Notes under the pieces: model-generated
Told to the model about the DNA's origin: nothing
Database searches by the model: none
The model's input: only the letters and a program-made list of their open reading frames with translations
Assembly: GCA_946480845.1 (NCBI GenBank)
Contig: CAMLLJ010000054.1
Location: forward strand, 1-13,632
DNA from: an uncultured Gemmatimonadota bacterium
GTDB lineage: Bacteria > Gemmatimonadota > Gemmatimonadetes > Gemmatimonadales > GWC2-71-9
Length of the DNA stretch: 13,632 nucleotides
Direction: 5' to 3'
Part shown: one piece after another, positions 5,695 to 13,632 of the stretch
How the letters are laid out: each line of letters opens with the position of its first letter
How positions within the stretch are numbered: the first letter of the stretch is position 1
Made by a program: the position numbers and the translations under genes

Positions 5695-7950
5695 ATGGAC
5701 CTGAGATTGCGTCGTTTCCGCTTCGCGCTCTTCGCCGCAGGATTCGCAGCCGCCCTGCTGTGCGGCCCCCGGCTCGCCGCGCAGTCCCCCGAAGAGCGTG
5801 CCGCGCTGGAACAGTTCCGCGATTCGCTGTCGGCCGAGACCGACTCGCTGACGCTGGTCCGGCTGGAGTCGCGCATGGTGGAGGCCGCCAAGGCCGACCG
5901 CACCAACGTGATGCAGCACCTCCGGCTGGGCTTCGTCGCGCTCCGGCTCGGCGAGCTGGGCGGCAAGTCGCATTACGACGACGCCGCCTCCGAGTTCCAG
6001 TGGGCCATCGACCTCAAGCCGGACTGGCCCTACCCCTGGTTCGGCATGGGCCTCGCCGAGTACGGCGTGGGCGATTCGCAGGTCTCGTTCGTGGCCGGTA
6101 TCCAGACCATGCTTGGCCGCGACGCGCTGACCCGCTCGGCGCTCGCCTTCGCGCGCTCGGCGGAGGTCGATCCCGCGTTCGTGCAGGGCCTCGCCGAGCT
6201 GGCCGGCACGGCGCTGCGCCAGCGGGTCAACATCAAGCTGAACGTGGCGCTCGACGCGCTGCGCCGGGCGGCGGCCACGGCGGCGGGGAGCCACCCCGAC
6301 GTGCTGCTCGCGCGCGGCCGCGTGGAACGCGAGGTGGGCGACGCCGACTCCGCGCTCGCTGCCTTCCGCCGGTACGCAGCGACCGGCCCGCGCCGCGCGC
6401 TCGGGCTCTTCGAAGTGGCCCGGACGCGGCTCATGGCTGGGGAGCTCGAGGGCCAGGTCGCCTATTACGAAGGCGCCGCCTCGGACGACTCGGTCACCGT
6501 CGCCGCCTACCGCGACGACCTGGCCCTCATCGCGCCGGACAGCTCGCTCGCGCAGTTCGACGCGGTCCGCGGGCAGGCGCGCGCCGCGATGCTGCGCCGC
6601 TTCTGGAGCACCCGCGACCAGACCGACCTGCGCGTGCCGGGCAGCCGCCTCGCCGAGCACCACCGTCGCTACTTCTACGCGCGCCGCAATTTCTTCCTCG
6701 CCGGCACCAACCGCCACTACGACATCGTCGAGCGCTTCCGCTCCGGGAGCAAGGACTTCGACGACCGGGGCGTGATCTACCTCCGCCACGGCGCGCCGGA
6801 CGCGCGCGCGTCGTACCAGGCGCCCAACGTCGAGGCCAACGAGTCCTGGCGCTACAGCCGGCCCGACGGCGACCTGGTCTTCCATTTCATCGCGCGCGAG
6901 GACGTGCAGGACTACAAGCTGGTCGAGAGCCTCTTCGACGTGCTCGGCTTCTCCGGCGCGGTGCGGCTCCAGGCCTCGGGGCAGGAGGACGCCGAGGCGC
7001 TCGATGCCCGGGCCGCCGGCCTCCTCCTGTCGCGCGAGGCGCTCTCGCCGATGTACGGCCGGCTGCAGCGGGTGGGCCCCGCCAGCGCCGCGCGCTACCA
7101 GGCGGACGAGCGCCGCCTCGGCCGCGCCAGCATCAGGCTGGGAACCACCACCGACAGCCACGGGCTGCGCTTCGGCAAGGAACTGACGGCGCGCACCGAA
7201 GTGCTCGCCGTTGGCCGCGACTCCACCGGGTCGCTGCTGCAGCTCACCTACGCGATCCCCGGGTCGAGCCTCGAGCCGGTGCCGGTGAGCCGGGGCGTCC
7301 TCTACAGCATCCGGCTCCGGTTCGTCGCGCTGGACGACTCGGGGCGCGTCGTTGCGTCGCTCGACACCACCCGCCGGTTCGTCGCCGCCGCCGCGGTGCC
7401 GGCCCGCGAACACCTGCTCGGGCGCGTCCCGGTCAGCGTGCCGCCTGGCCACCTCACCTACCGCCTCGCGCTCCAGCAGGGCGAGGACGCCGGCATCGTG
7501 CTGCCCACCGATACGGTGCGGGTCGGCGCGGGAGCGGCGTCGCTGCCCCAGCTGAGCGATCTCGTCCTCGGCGCGCAAGTCGCCAACCTGACCTGGCAGC
7601 CCGCTGGCCGGGACACCGTGTACTTCAACCCGCTCGGCGCGTACCGGCCGAGCGACGAGCTCCGGCTCTACTATGAAGTGCGGGGGATCGCCGCGGGCGA
7701 GGAATACACCACCCAGGTCCAGGTGAAGCGCGGGTCGGGCGGCGGGGGGCTGCTGAAGAAGATCTTCGGGGGCGGGGGTGCGGCGATCAGCGTCAAGTTC
7801 CAGGAGCGCGCCGATGAGGATCCGGGCGTTCAGCGCGCCATTGCCCTCGACCGGCTCAAGCCCGGGACCTACACGCTCGAAGTGACCATCTCCGATGCGG
7901 CCGGGCGGAAGGACCGCCGGCAGCACCAGTTCGAGGTCGTCGAGCGCTAG
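5695..7950 (+). CDS. Secreted GWxTD-family protein with N-terminal TPR-like helices
   Basis: 751 residues from ATG 5695, preceded by a GGGACGGA purine patch; an in-frame GTG at 5656 would put 13 extra residues before the signal peptide and is rejected. Residues 1-29 form a signal peptide (basic n-region, hydrophobic core, cleavage near L-A-A). Residues about 60-260 are helical and TPR-like (for example a unit containing ASEFQWAIDLKPDWPYPWF). The GWxTD-type domain follows: FWSTRD near 303-308, KDFDDRGVIYLRHGAPDAR near 353-371 and an SWRY-F-H-F strand region. The naming motif is altered (DFDDRG in place of GWxTDRG), but the R-G-x-I/V-Y-x-x-x-G-x-P-D core is kept. The rest is beta-rich, with a Gly-rich stretch containing LLKKIF at about 679-697 and a beta-sandwich end. 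The family has no established function. It follows the amidase by 41 bp and may share its transcript. Confidence 0.87.
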   Translation: MDLRLRRFRFALFAAGFAAALLCGPRLAAQSPEERAALEQFRDSLSAETDSLTLVRLESRMVEAAKADRTNVMQHLRLGFVALRLGELGGKSHYDDAASEFQWAIDLKPDWPYPWFGMGLAEYGVGDSQVSFVAGIQTMLGRDALTRSALAFARSAEVDPAFVQGLAELAGTALRQRVNIKLNVALDALRRAAATAAGSHPDVLLARGRVEREVGDADSALAAFRRYAATGPRRALGLFEVARTRLMAGELEGQVAYYEGAASDDSVTVAAYRDDLALIAPDSSLAQFDAVRGQARAAMLRRFWSTRDQTDLRVPGSRLAEHHRRYFYARRNFFLAGTNRHYDIVERFRSGSKDFDDRGVIYLRHGAPDARASYQAPNVEANESWRYSRPDGDLVFHFIAREDVQDYKLVESLFDVLGFSGAVRLQASGQEDAEALDARAAGLLLSREALSPMYGRLQRVGPASAARYQADERRLGRASIRLGTTTDSHGLRFGKELTARTEVLAVGRDSTGSLLQLTYAIPGSSLEPVPVSRGVLYSIRLRFVALDDSGRVVASLDTTRRFVAAAAVPAREHLLGRVPVSVPPGHLTYRLALQQGEDAGIVLPTDTVRVGAGAASLPQLSDLVLGAQVANLTWQPAGRDTVYFNPLGAYRPSDELRLYYEVRGIAAGEEYTTQVQVKRGSGGGGLLKKIFGGGGAAISVKFQERADEDPGVQRAIALDRLKPGTYTLEVTISDAAGRKDRRQHQFEVVER

Positions 7951-7951
7951 G

Positions 7952-8401
7952 TCAGGCCGGCCAGGAGGCCGGGCGCGCCGTGGTCAGCACCACGAGCGGC
8001 TGCACCAGCGAATCCGCGATCACCTTCGCTTCGACTTCGACGCGCTGCTGGGCCGCCGTCGGGTCGGTCATTCCCTCCACCTGCATCATCACCGAGGCCA
8101 GCGGCAGGTCGCCGCGCCCATCCGACGTTTCCGCCGCCCCCGACACGGCGCTGCCCTGCACCAGACTGATCGGCGCGCTGCCGAACAGCTTGAGCTGCCG
8201 GCCGGCGAGGCCCGCGATCAGCCCCGACGTCAGCACCAGGCTTTCACCGCCGAGCGTGATCACGCCCAGGGCCGCCCGCGTGCCGCGGCGGCGGGCGTGG
8301 ATGACGAAGCCGTAGGTCAGCCCCGGCTCCTGCTGCGCCGAACGGCGGAGGGCGCTCCGCAGCTTCTGCTGGCTGAACGCGATCGTGTGGTTCGGTATCA
8401 C
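7952..8401 (-). CDS. Unrecognised 149-residue protein
   Basis: The frame runs from GTG 8399-8401 to TGA 7952-7954. The GTG is chosen because GGAG (8408-8411) lies 6 bases before it. An in-frame GTG at 8456-8458 would add 19 residues but has no such site. The protein has no evident signal peptide or membrane span. An N-terminal Gln/Arg-rich helix is followed by alternating beta-like strands (GLTYGFVIHARRR, ALGVITLGGESLVLTSG, LKLFGSAPISLVQG) and a C-terminal strand pair. I do not recognise the fold or family. Its residue mix looks like a real soluble protein, while the opposite strand here gives only Arg/Pro/His-rich shadows. It converges on the GWxTD gene with one base between stops and is divergent from the kinase. 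Confidence 0.6.
   Translation of the reverse strand: MIPNHTIAFSQQKLRSALRRSAQQEPGLTYGFVIHARRRGTRAALGVITLGGESLVLTSGLIAGLAGRQLKLFGSAPISLVQGSAVSGAAETSDGRGDLPLASVMMQVEGMTDPTAAQQRVEVEAKVIADSLVQPLVVLTTARPASWPA
7957..7972. terminator. Perfect 6-bp GC hairpin at convergent gene ends
   Basis: CCGGCC (7957-7962), AGGA loop (7963-7966), GGCCGG (7967-7972). It starts 7 bases after the stop of the GWxTD gene and lies inside the last codons of the opposing gene, so it would be the first hairpin in the rightward transcript. No T-run follows, so it is a weak, possibly Rho-assisted terminator at best. Confidence 0.3.
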
Positions 8402-8452
8402 CTGGCGCTCCGTGGCGGAGGGGTGCGGCAACGGCGCCGCGACTGCCAGGTA

Positions 8453-8470
8453 TTGCACAGGGTGTGCCAA
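8453..8470 (-). promoter_or_regulatory. Near-palindrome with sigma54-like -24/-12 spacing, or repressor operator
   Basis: Reading leftwards the bases are TTGGCACACCCTGTGCAA. GCACA-CCC-TGTGC is a perfect inverted repeat, extended by TTG and AA. The same bases fit a sigma54 promoter: TTGGCAC, then GTGCA, with exactly 10 bases between the invariant GG and GC; one T of the -12 element is replaced by G. A start near 8443 would leave about a 40-nt leader to the GTG at 8401. Either reading, an operator or a sigma54 site, is possible, and neither is proven. Confidence 0.3.
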
Positions 8471-8610
8471 TCGCGCCGCGTCCCCTCGGGAATGCCGGAG
8501 CGCGTTGCGGCGGGGGCACTTGGCGGTGCGCGCGCGATCGGGCGCACCGCAACGGGCGGCGGGTTTTGCGTTCCGCACGGCGGAAGCGTCCCTTCGCCGC
8601 GGACCTCGGC

Positions 8611-8640
8611 TTGACTCGCGGAAGCGCCGCCCGGTAGCTT
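8611..8640 (+). promoter_or_regulatory. Kinase promoter, predicted leaderless
   Basis: TTGACT (8611-8616), 18-bp spacer, TAGCTT (8635-8640). The -35 matches 5 of 6 positions; the -10 has the TAnnnT form common in GC-rich bacteria. The distance predicts transcription starting at about 8647, the A of the kinase ATG. No Shine-Dalgarno is present between the -10 and the ATG. Confidence 0.5.
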
Positions 8641-8646
8641 CGACGC

Positions 8647-10631
<1,985 letters not shown>

Positions 10632-10635
<4 letters not shown>

Positions 10636-11141
10636 CGCCGCGCGTCGACCCCACCGCGTTCATCGCGCCCACCGCCGTGGTGCTGGGCGACGTGACCCTG
10701 GGCCCGCGGGCGAGCGTCTGGTACACCTCCGTCCTCCGCGGCGACATGGCCCCGATCTCGATCGGCGCCGATTCGAATATCCAGGACGGGTCGGTCGTGC
10801 ACGTGGACGAGGGCGTCCCCTGCCGGGTCGGCGAGCGGGTCGGGGTGGGCCATCGGGTGATCCTGCACGGCTGCACTGTCGAGGACGACTCGCTGATCGG
10901 CATGGGCAGCGTCCTGCTCAACCACGTGACCATCGGGCGGGGGAGCGTGGTGGCGGCCGGCGCGGTAATCCCCGAGGGGATGCAGGTCCCGCCAGGGTCG
11001 CTGGTGATGGGGGTGCCGGGGCGGATCGTTCGGCCGGTGGACGCGGTGCTGCGCGCCCGGATTGCGGAGACCTGGCGCCATTACGTGGGGCAGGCGGAGG
11101 CGCACCGGTCGGGTCGCTATCCGATGGTGACAGCTTTGTGA
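10632..11141 (+). CDS. Gamma-class carbonic anhydrase family protein
   Basis: 169 residues from GTG 10632-10634, whose last two bases are in the kinase stop (GTGA overlap); the overlap and the N-terminus V-T-P-R-V-D-P-T-A-F make this start convincing. It is a left-handed beta-helix made of hexapeptide repeats, as in CamH/YrdA/PaaY proteins. Zinc ligands expected for the class are H57 (SVVHVD), H74 and H79 (VGVGHRVILHGC); the supporting R36 (LRGD) and Q51 (NIQDG) are also present. It lacks the acidic loop of the archaeal Cam enzyme, as CamH proteins do. It should be a cytosolic homotrimer that interconverts CO2 and bicarbonate; some relatives show little activity, so catalysis is inferred. It probably depends on translation of the kinase. 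Confidence 0.9.
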
Positions 11142-11381
11142 TGTGGGGATCGATTTTCCGCGCCGCTGCGGCATTTTCGCGCGTATTGTGTCCGACTTCG
11201 ATTGCGCCTACTTTGCGCTCCCGTTCGGTGAACGCATCGGCGCGTCGCACGGAGGCGGGTTCCAGGCCGCAGGTCGTCAGCGCAGCACTCTCAACGCAGA
11301 ACCGATAGGCGTCCCCTCTTCCTGGTGCCGCGGTCCGCGCACCGGGCTCGCTCTTTCATTCCGAAGTCGGAGATCACGCGC
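11142..11381 (+). other. Regulatory gap upstream of nrdJ, 240 bp
   Basis: No gene is visible. The left part is less GC-rich than its surroundings and carries a candidate promoter and two ATTTTC repeats. No recognisable cobalamin riboswitch core is present, although the downstream enzyme uses B12. A Shine-Dalgarno GGAG at 11369-11372 lies 9 bases before the nrdJ ATG. Confidence 0.5.
11186..11214 (+). promoter_or_regulatory. Possible nrdJ promoter
   Basis: TTGTGT (11186-11191), 17-bp spacer, TACTTT (11209-11214). The -35 is weak (3 of 6) and the -10 has the TAnnnT form. The start would be near 11221, leaving about a 160-nt leader. Upstream, ATTTTC occurs at 11153-11158 and again exactly 20 bp later at 11173-11178, each followed by CGCGC-like bases. 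Confidence 0.3.
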
Positions 11382-13632
11382 ATGAATTCCCAGGCACCCC
11401 GGGAACCGGTTTCGCTGTCGCCCAATGCCATCACGGTACTGGAAAAGCGGTACCTCGTGAAGGACGAGGCAGGGAAGCCGACCGAAGGTCCCGAGGGCCT
11501 GTTCTGGCGCGTCGCCCGCACCATCGCCGAGGCGGATCGCGCCTACGGTGCCTCCGAAGGGGCCGTGGAAGAAGTCGCCGAGGCCTTCTACGGCCTGATG
11601 GCGAACCGGCTCTTCATGCCCAACTCGCCCACGCTCATGAACGCCGGCCGCCCGCTCGGCCAGCTCTCCGCGTGCTTCGTGCTGCCGGTGGACGATGCGC
11701 TCTCCAACGGCCGGAGCGGCATCTACGACACCCTCCGCGCCATGGCCCTGGTGCACCAGTCGGGCGGCGGCACGGGCTTCAGCTTCTCGCGCCTCCGGCC
11801 CAAGAACGACATCGTGCGCTCGACGATGGGCGTGGCCTCGGGCCCCGTCTCCTTCATGAGCCTCTTCGACGCGTCCACCGACGTCGTCAAGCAGGGCGGC
11901 ACGCGGCGGGGCGCCAACATGGGCATCCTGCGCGTGGACCACCCGGACATCATGGAGTTCATCACCTGCAAGGACGACATCACCAAGGTGACGAACTTCA
12001 ACATCTCGGTGGCGGTCACCGACGCCTTCATGGCGGCGGTCGAGGCCGATACCGAGTACGACCTCCTGCATCCGAAGACGCGGGCCGTGACCGGCCGGCT
12101 CAAGGCGCGCGACGTCTGGGGCCGGATCATCCACGGCGCCTGGAAGACCGGCGAACCGGGGGTCTTCTTCATCGACCGGGCCAACTATTACAACCCGGTG
12201 CCCCACCTGGGCGCCTACGAGGCCACCAATCCGTGCGGGGAGCAGCCGCTCCTCCCCTACGACGTGTGCAACCTCGGCTCGATCAACCTCGGGGCCTTCG
12301 TACAGGACGGCGCCATCGACTGGGACCACCTCCGCCGGGTGGTGCACCTGACGACGCACTTCCTCGAGAACGTCATCGACGCCAACCAGTACCCGCTCCC
12401 CGAGATCACCGACCTCGCCCAGCGGATCCGCCGCATCGGGCTCGGCGTGATGGGGCTCGCCGACCTCTTCATCAAGCTCGGCGTACCCTACGACTCGGAC
12501 GAGGCGGTCGAGCTGGGCCGCCAGGTCCAGAAGTTCGTGGACGACGAAGCCAAGGTGGAGTCGGAGCGCCTGGCCGCGGTGCGGAAGCCGTTCCCCGAGT
12601 GGGAGCGGAGCATCTGGGGCCCCGACGAGACCTGCGCCCGCGGGCCCGATGGCGAGCGGATCCGCCCCATGAAGCGCCTCCGCAACTGCAACGTCACCAC
12701 GGTGGCGCCCACCGGCACGATCTCCATCATCGCCGGCTGCAGCTCGGGCATCGAGCCGCTCTTCGCCGTGGCGTTCATGCGCAACCAGGCCGGCGTCCTC
12801 ATGCCCGACGTGAACGAGGACTTCCTCGAGATCGCGAAGCGCGAAGGCTGGTACTCCGAGGACCTGATGAAGCGCATCGCCGAGTCGGGGCACATCGGCT
12901 TCCCCGAGGTGCCGGAGAAGTGGCAGCGCGTGTTCGTCACCGCCAACCACATCAAGCCGGAATGGCACATCCGGATGCAGGCGGCGTTCCAGGAGTACAA
13001 CGACAGCGCGATCTCCAAGACCTGCAACTTCGCGCACGACGCCTCGGAGGCGTATGTCGAGGAGATCTACCGCCTCGCCTACAGCCTCAACTGCAAGGGC
13101 GTGACGGTGTACCGGGACGGGAGCCGGGACATGCAGGTGCTCTCCACCGGCAGCACGGCGAAAAAGGTGCAGGAGCAGGCCGCGTCCAGCGGGAAGGCCG
13201 AGGCGCGCGCGGACCTCGCGACGTCCGTCGTGGCGGGCGGCGAGGCTTCGCGCGCCGCCGAGGCCGACCTGCGTGGCGAGCTGGCCGAGGCGCAGTCGGA
13301 GCTGGGCCGCCTGCGCCGGATCGTGCACGACCTCGAGGCGGAGAACCTCAACCGGCGGCAGAAGCGCTCCCGCCCCGAGATGCTGCGGGGCACCACCCGG
13401 CGCATCGACACGCCGCTCGGCACCCTCTACGTCAACATCACCGAGGACGACAAGGGCCAGCCCTTCGAGGTCTTCATGAGCCTCGGCAAGGCGGGCGGCG
13501 CACTCATGGCGGACGTGGAGGCGATCGGCCGGCTGATCAGCCTGGCCCTCCGGTCCGGCATCCCCATGAAGGAGATCCACCGCCAGCTCCGCGGCATCAG
13601 CTCCGACCGCGTCATCGGCCTCGGCGCCAACA
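11382..13632 (+). CDS. nrdJ: Vitamin B12-dependent ribonucleotide reductase (class II), 3' truncated
   Basis: 750 codons from ATG 11382; the frame is still open at the right edge. Class II RNR reduces ribonucleotides with adenosylcobalamin as radical source and works with or without oxygen. Visible motifs are NSPTLMNAG and SACFVLP with C98, NPCGEQ with C285 (radical-Cys loop, followed by DVCNLGSINL), APTGTIS at 442-448 and TCNFAHDAS with C548, then KGVTVYRDGSR. In this family C98 pairs with a later Cys as the redox couple, and C285 is expected to carry the thiyl radical. A linker with a ~40-residue coiled-coil-like stretch (about 622-663, RAAEADLRGELAEAQSELGR and on) precedes a TSCPD-type region (RGTTRRIDTPLGTLYVN...), which the window cuts. 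A good GGAG site supports the start. No nrdAB genes are visible here. Confidence 0.95.
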   Translation, partial: MNSQAPREPVSLSPNAITVLEKRYLVKDEAGKPTEGPEGLFWRVARTIAEADRAYGASEGAVEEVAEAFYGLMANRLFMPNSPTLMNAGRPLGQLSACFVLPVDDALSNGRSGIYDTLRAMALVHQSGGGTGFSFSRLRPKNDIVRSTMGVASGPVSFMSLFDASTDVVKQGGTRRGANMGILRVDHPDIMEFITCKDDITKVTNFNISVAVTDAFMAAVEADTEYDLLHPKTRAVTGRLKARDVWGRIIHGAWKTGEPGVFFIDRANYYNPVPHLGAYEATNPCGEQPLLPYDVCNLGSINLGAFVQDGAIDWDHLRRVVHLTTHFLENVIDANQYPLPEITDLAQRIRRIGLGVMGLADLFIKLGVPYDSDEAVELGRQVQKFVDDEAKVESERLAAVRKPFPEWERSIWGPDETCARGPDGERIRPMKRLRNCNVTTVAPTGTISIIAGCSSGIEPLFAVAFMRNQAGVLMPDVNEDFLEIAKREGWYSEDLMKRIAESGHIGFPEVPEKWQRVFVTANHIKPEWHIRMQAAFQEYNDSAISKTCNFAHDASEAYVEEIYRLAYSLNCKGVTVYRDGSRDMQVLSTGSTAKKVQEQAASSGKAEARADLATSVVAGGEASRAAEADLRGELAEAQSELGRLRRIVHDLEAENLNRRQKRSRPEMLRGTTRRIDTPLGTLYVNITEDDKGQPFEVFMSLGKAGGALMADVEAIGRLISLALRSGIPMKEIHRQLRGISSDRVIGLGAN

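Larger units (their letters stand above)
8402..8646. other. Divergent intergenic region, 245 bp
   Basis: This gap separates the unknown leftward gene from the kinase. It holds the kinase promoter candidate (8611-8640) and the near-palindrome (8453-8470). The leftward frame stays open through it to 8701, but that translation is Arg-rich and unlike the gene itself, so I treat it as non-coding. I see no RNA gene in it. Confidence 0.5.

Noticed and set aside
5593..7926. A 777-codon leftward open frame opposite the GWxTD gene.
   Set aside because: Antisense shadow; the forward frame has a signal peptide and family motifs.
11175..11191. Full NrdR box.
   Set aside because: Only the right half (TATTGTGT) fits; the left half has almost no matches and no second box is seen at an integral-turn distance.
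11142..11381. Cobalamin riboswitch upstream of the B12-dependent reductase.
   Set aside because: I searched by eye for the B12-box and the conserved core and found neither. A covariance-model search (Rfam cobalamin family) would settle it; a significant hit would overturn this.
11277..13580. A 767-codon leftward open frame opposite nrdJ.
   Set aside because: Its translation is His/Val/Glu/Arg-rich without recognisable motifs, as expected opposite a GC-rich gene; the NrdJ motifs on the other strand are decisive.

Overview
The window is GC-rich, gene-dense bacterial chromosome. A GWxTD-family secreted protein, a Ser/Thr kinase whose C-terminus resembles PEGA and TonB domains, a lipoprotein made of Asp-Ser-Val repeats, and a B12-dependent ribonucleotide reductase together suggest Gemmatimonadota or a relative. 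This is an inference from gene content and composition; no 16S or other marker lies here. I see nothing mobile: no IS, phage, CRISPR or tRNA.

Layout: (1) 1-1087, + strand, the 3' part of a NagZ-type family 3 glycosidase. (2) 1088-3652, - strand, a three-gene operon transcribed right to left: small repeat-rich lipoprotein, membrane-anchored PP2C phosphatase, AmpG-like muropeptide permease. Its promoter is a good sigma70-like site at 3710-3738. (3) 3782-7950, + strand, an exported N-acetylmuramoyl-L-alanine amidase followed 41 bp later by a GWxTD protein. (4) 7952-8401, - strand, an unrecognised 149-residue protein. (5) 8647-11141, + strand, a Hanks-type Ser/Thr kinase overlapping a gamma-carbonic anhydrase by 4 bases. 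(6) 11142-11381, a 240-bp regulatory gap. (7) 11382 to the right edge, + strand, the first 750 codons of a class II ribonucleotide reductase (NrdJ).

How they may work together: glycosidase, permease and amidase are three steps of peptidoglycan turnover and recycling (amidase splits stem peptides from glycan, AmpG imports muropeptide sugars, NagZ removes GlcNAc). The phosphatase sits between lipoprotein and permease in one operon, and a membrane kinase that could be its counterpart lies about 5 kb away. A link between cell-wall recycling and Ser/Thr phosphorylation is therefore a reasonable hypothesis. The carbonic anhydrase and ribonucleotide reductase look like ordinary housekeeping genes.

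The most interesting non-coding signals are two promoters whose predicted start points fall on or within two bases of the ATG (kinase and amidase), implying leaderless mRNAs; a near-palindrome with sigma54-like spacing upstream of the unknown gene; and two convergent gene pairs with 0 and 1 bp between their stop codons. I did not find a clear novel defence or biosynthetic system.
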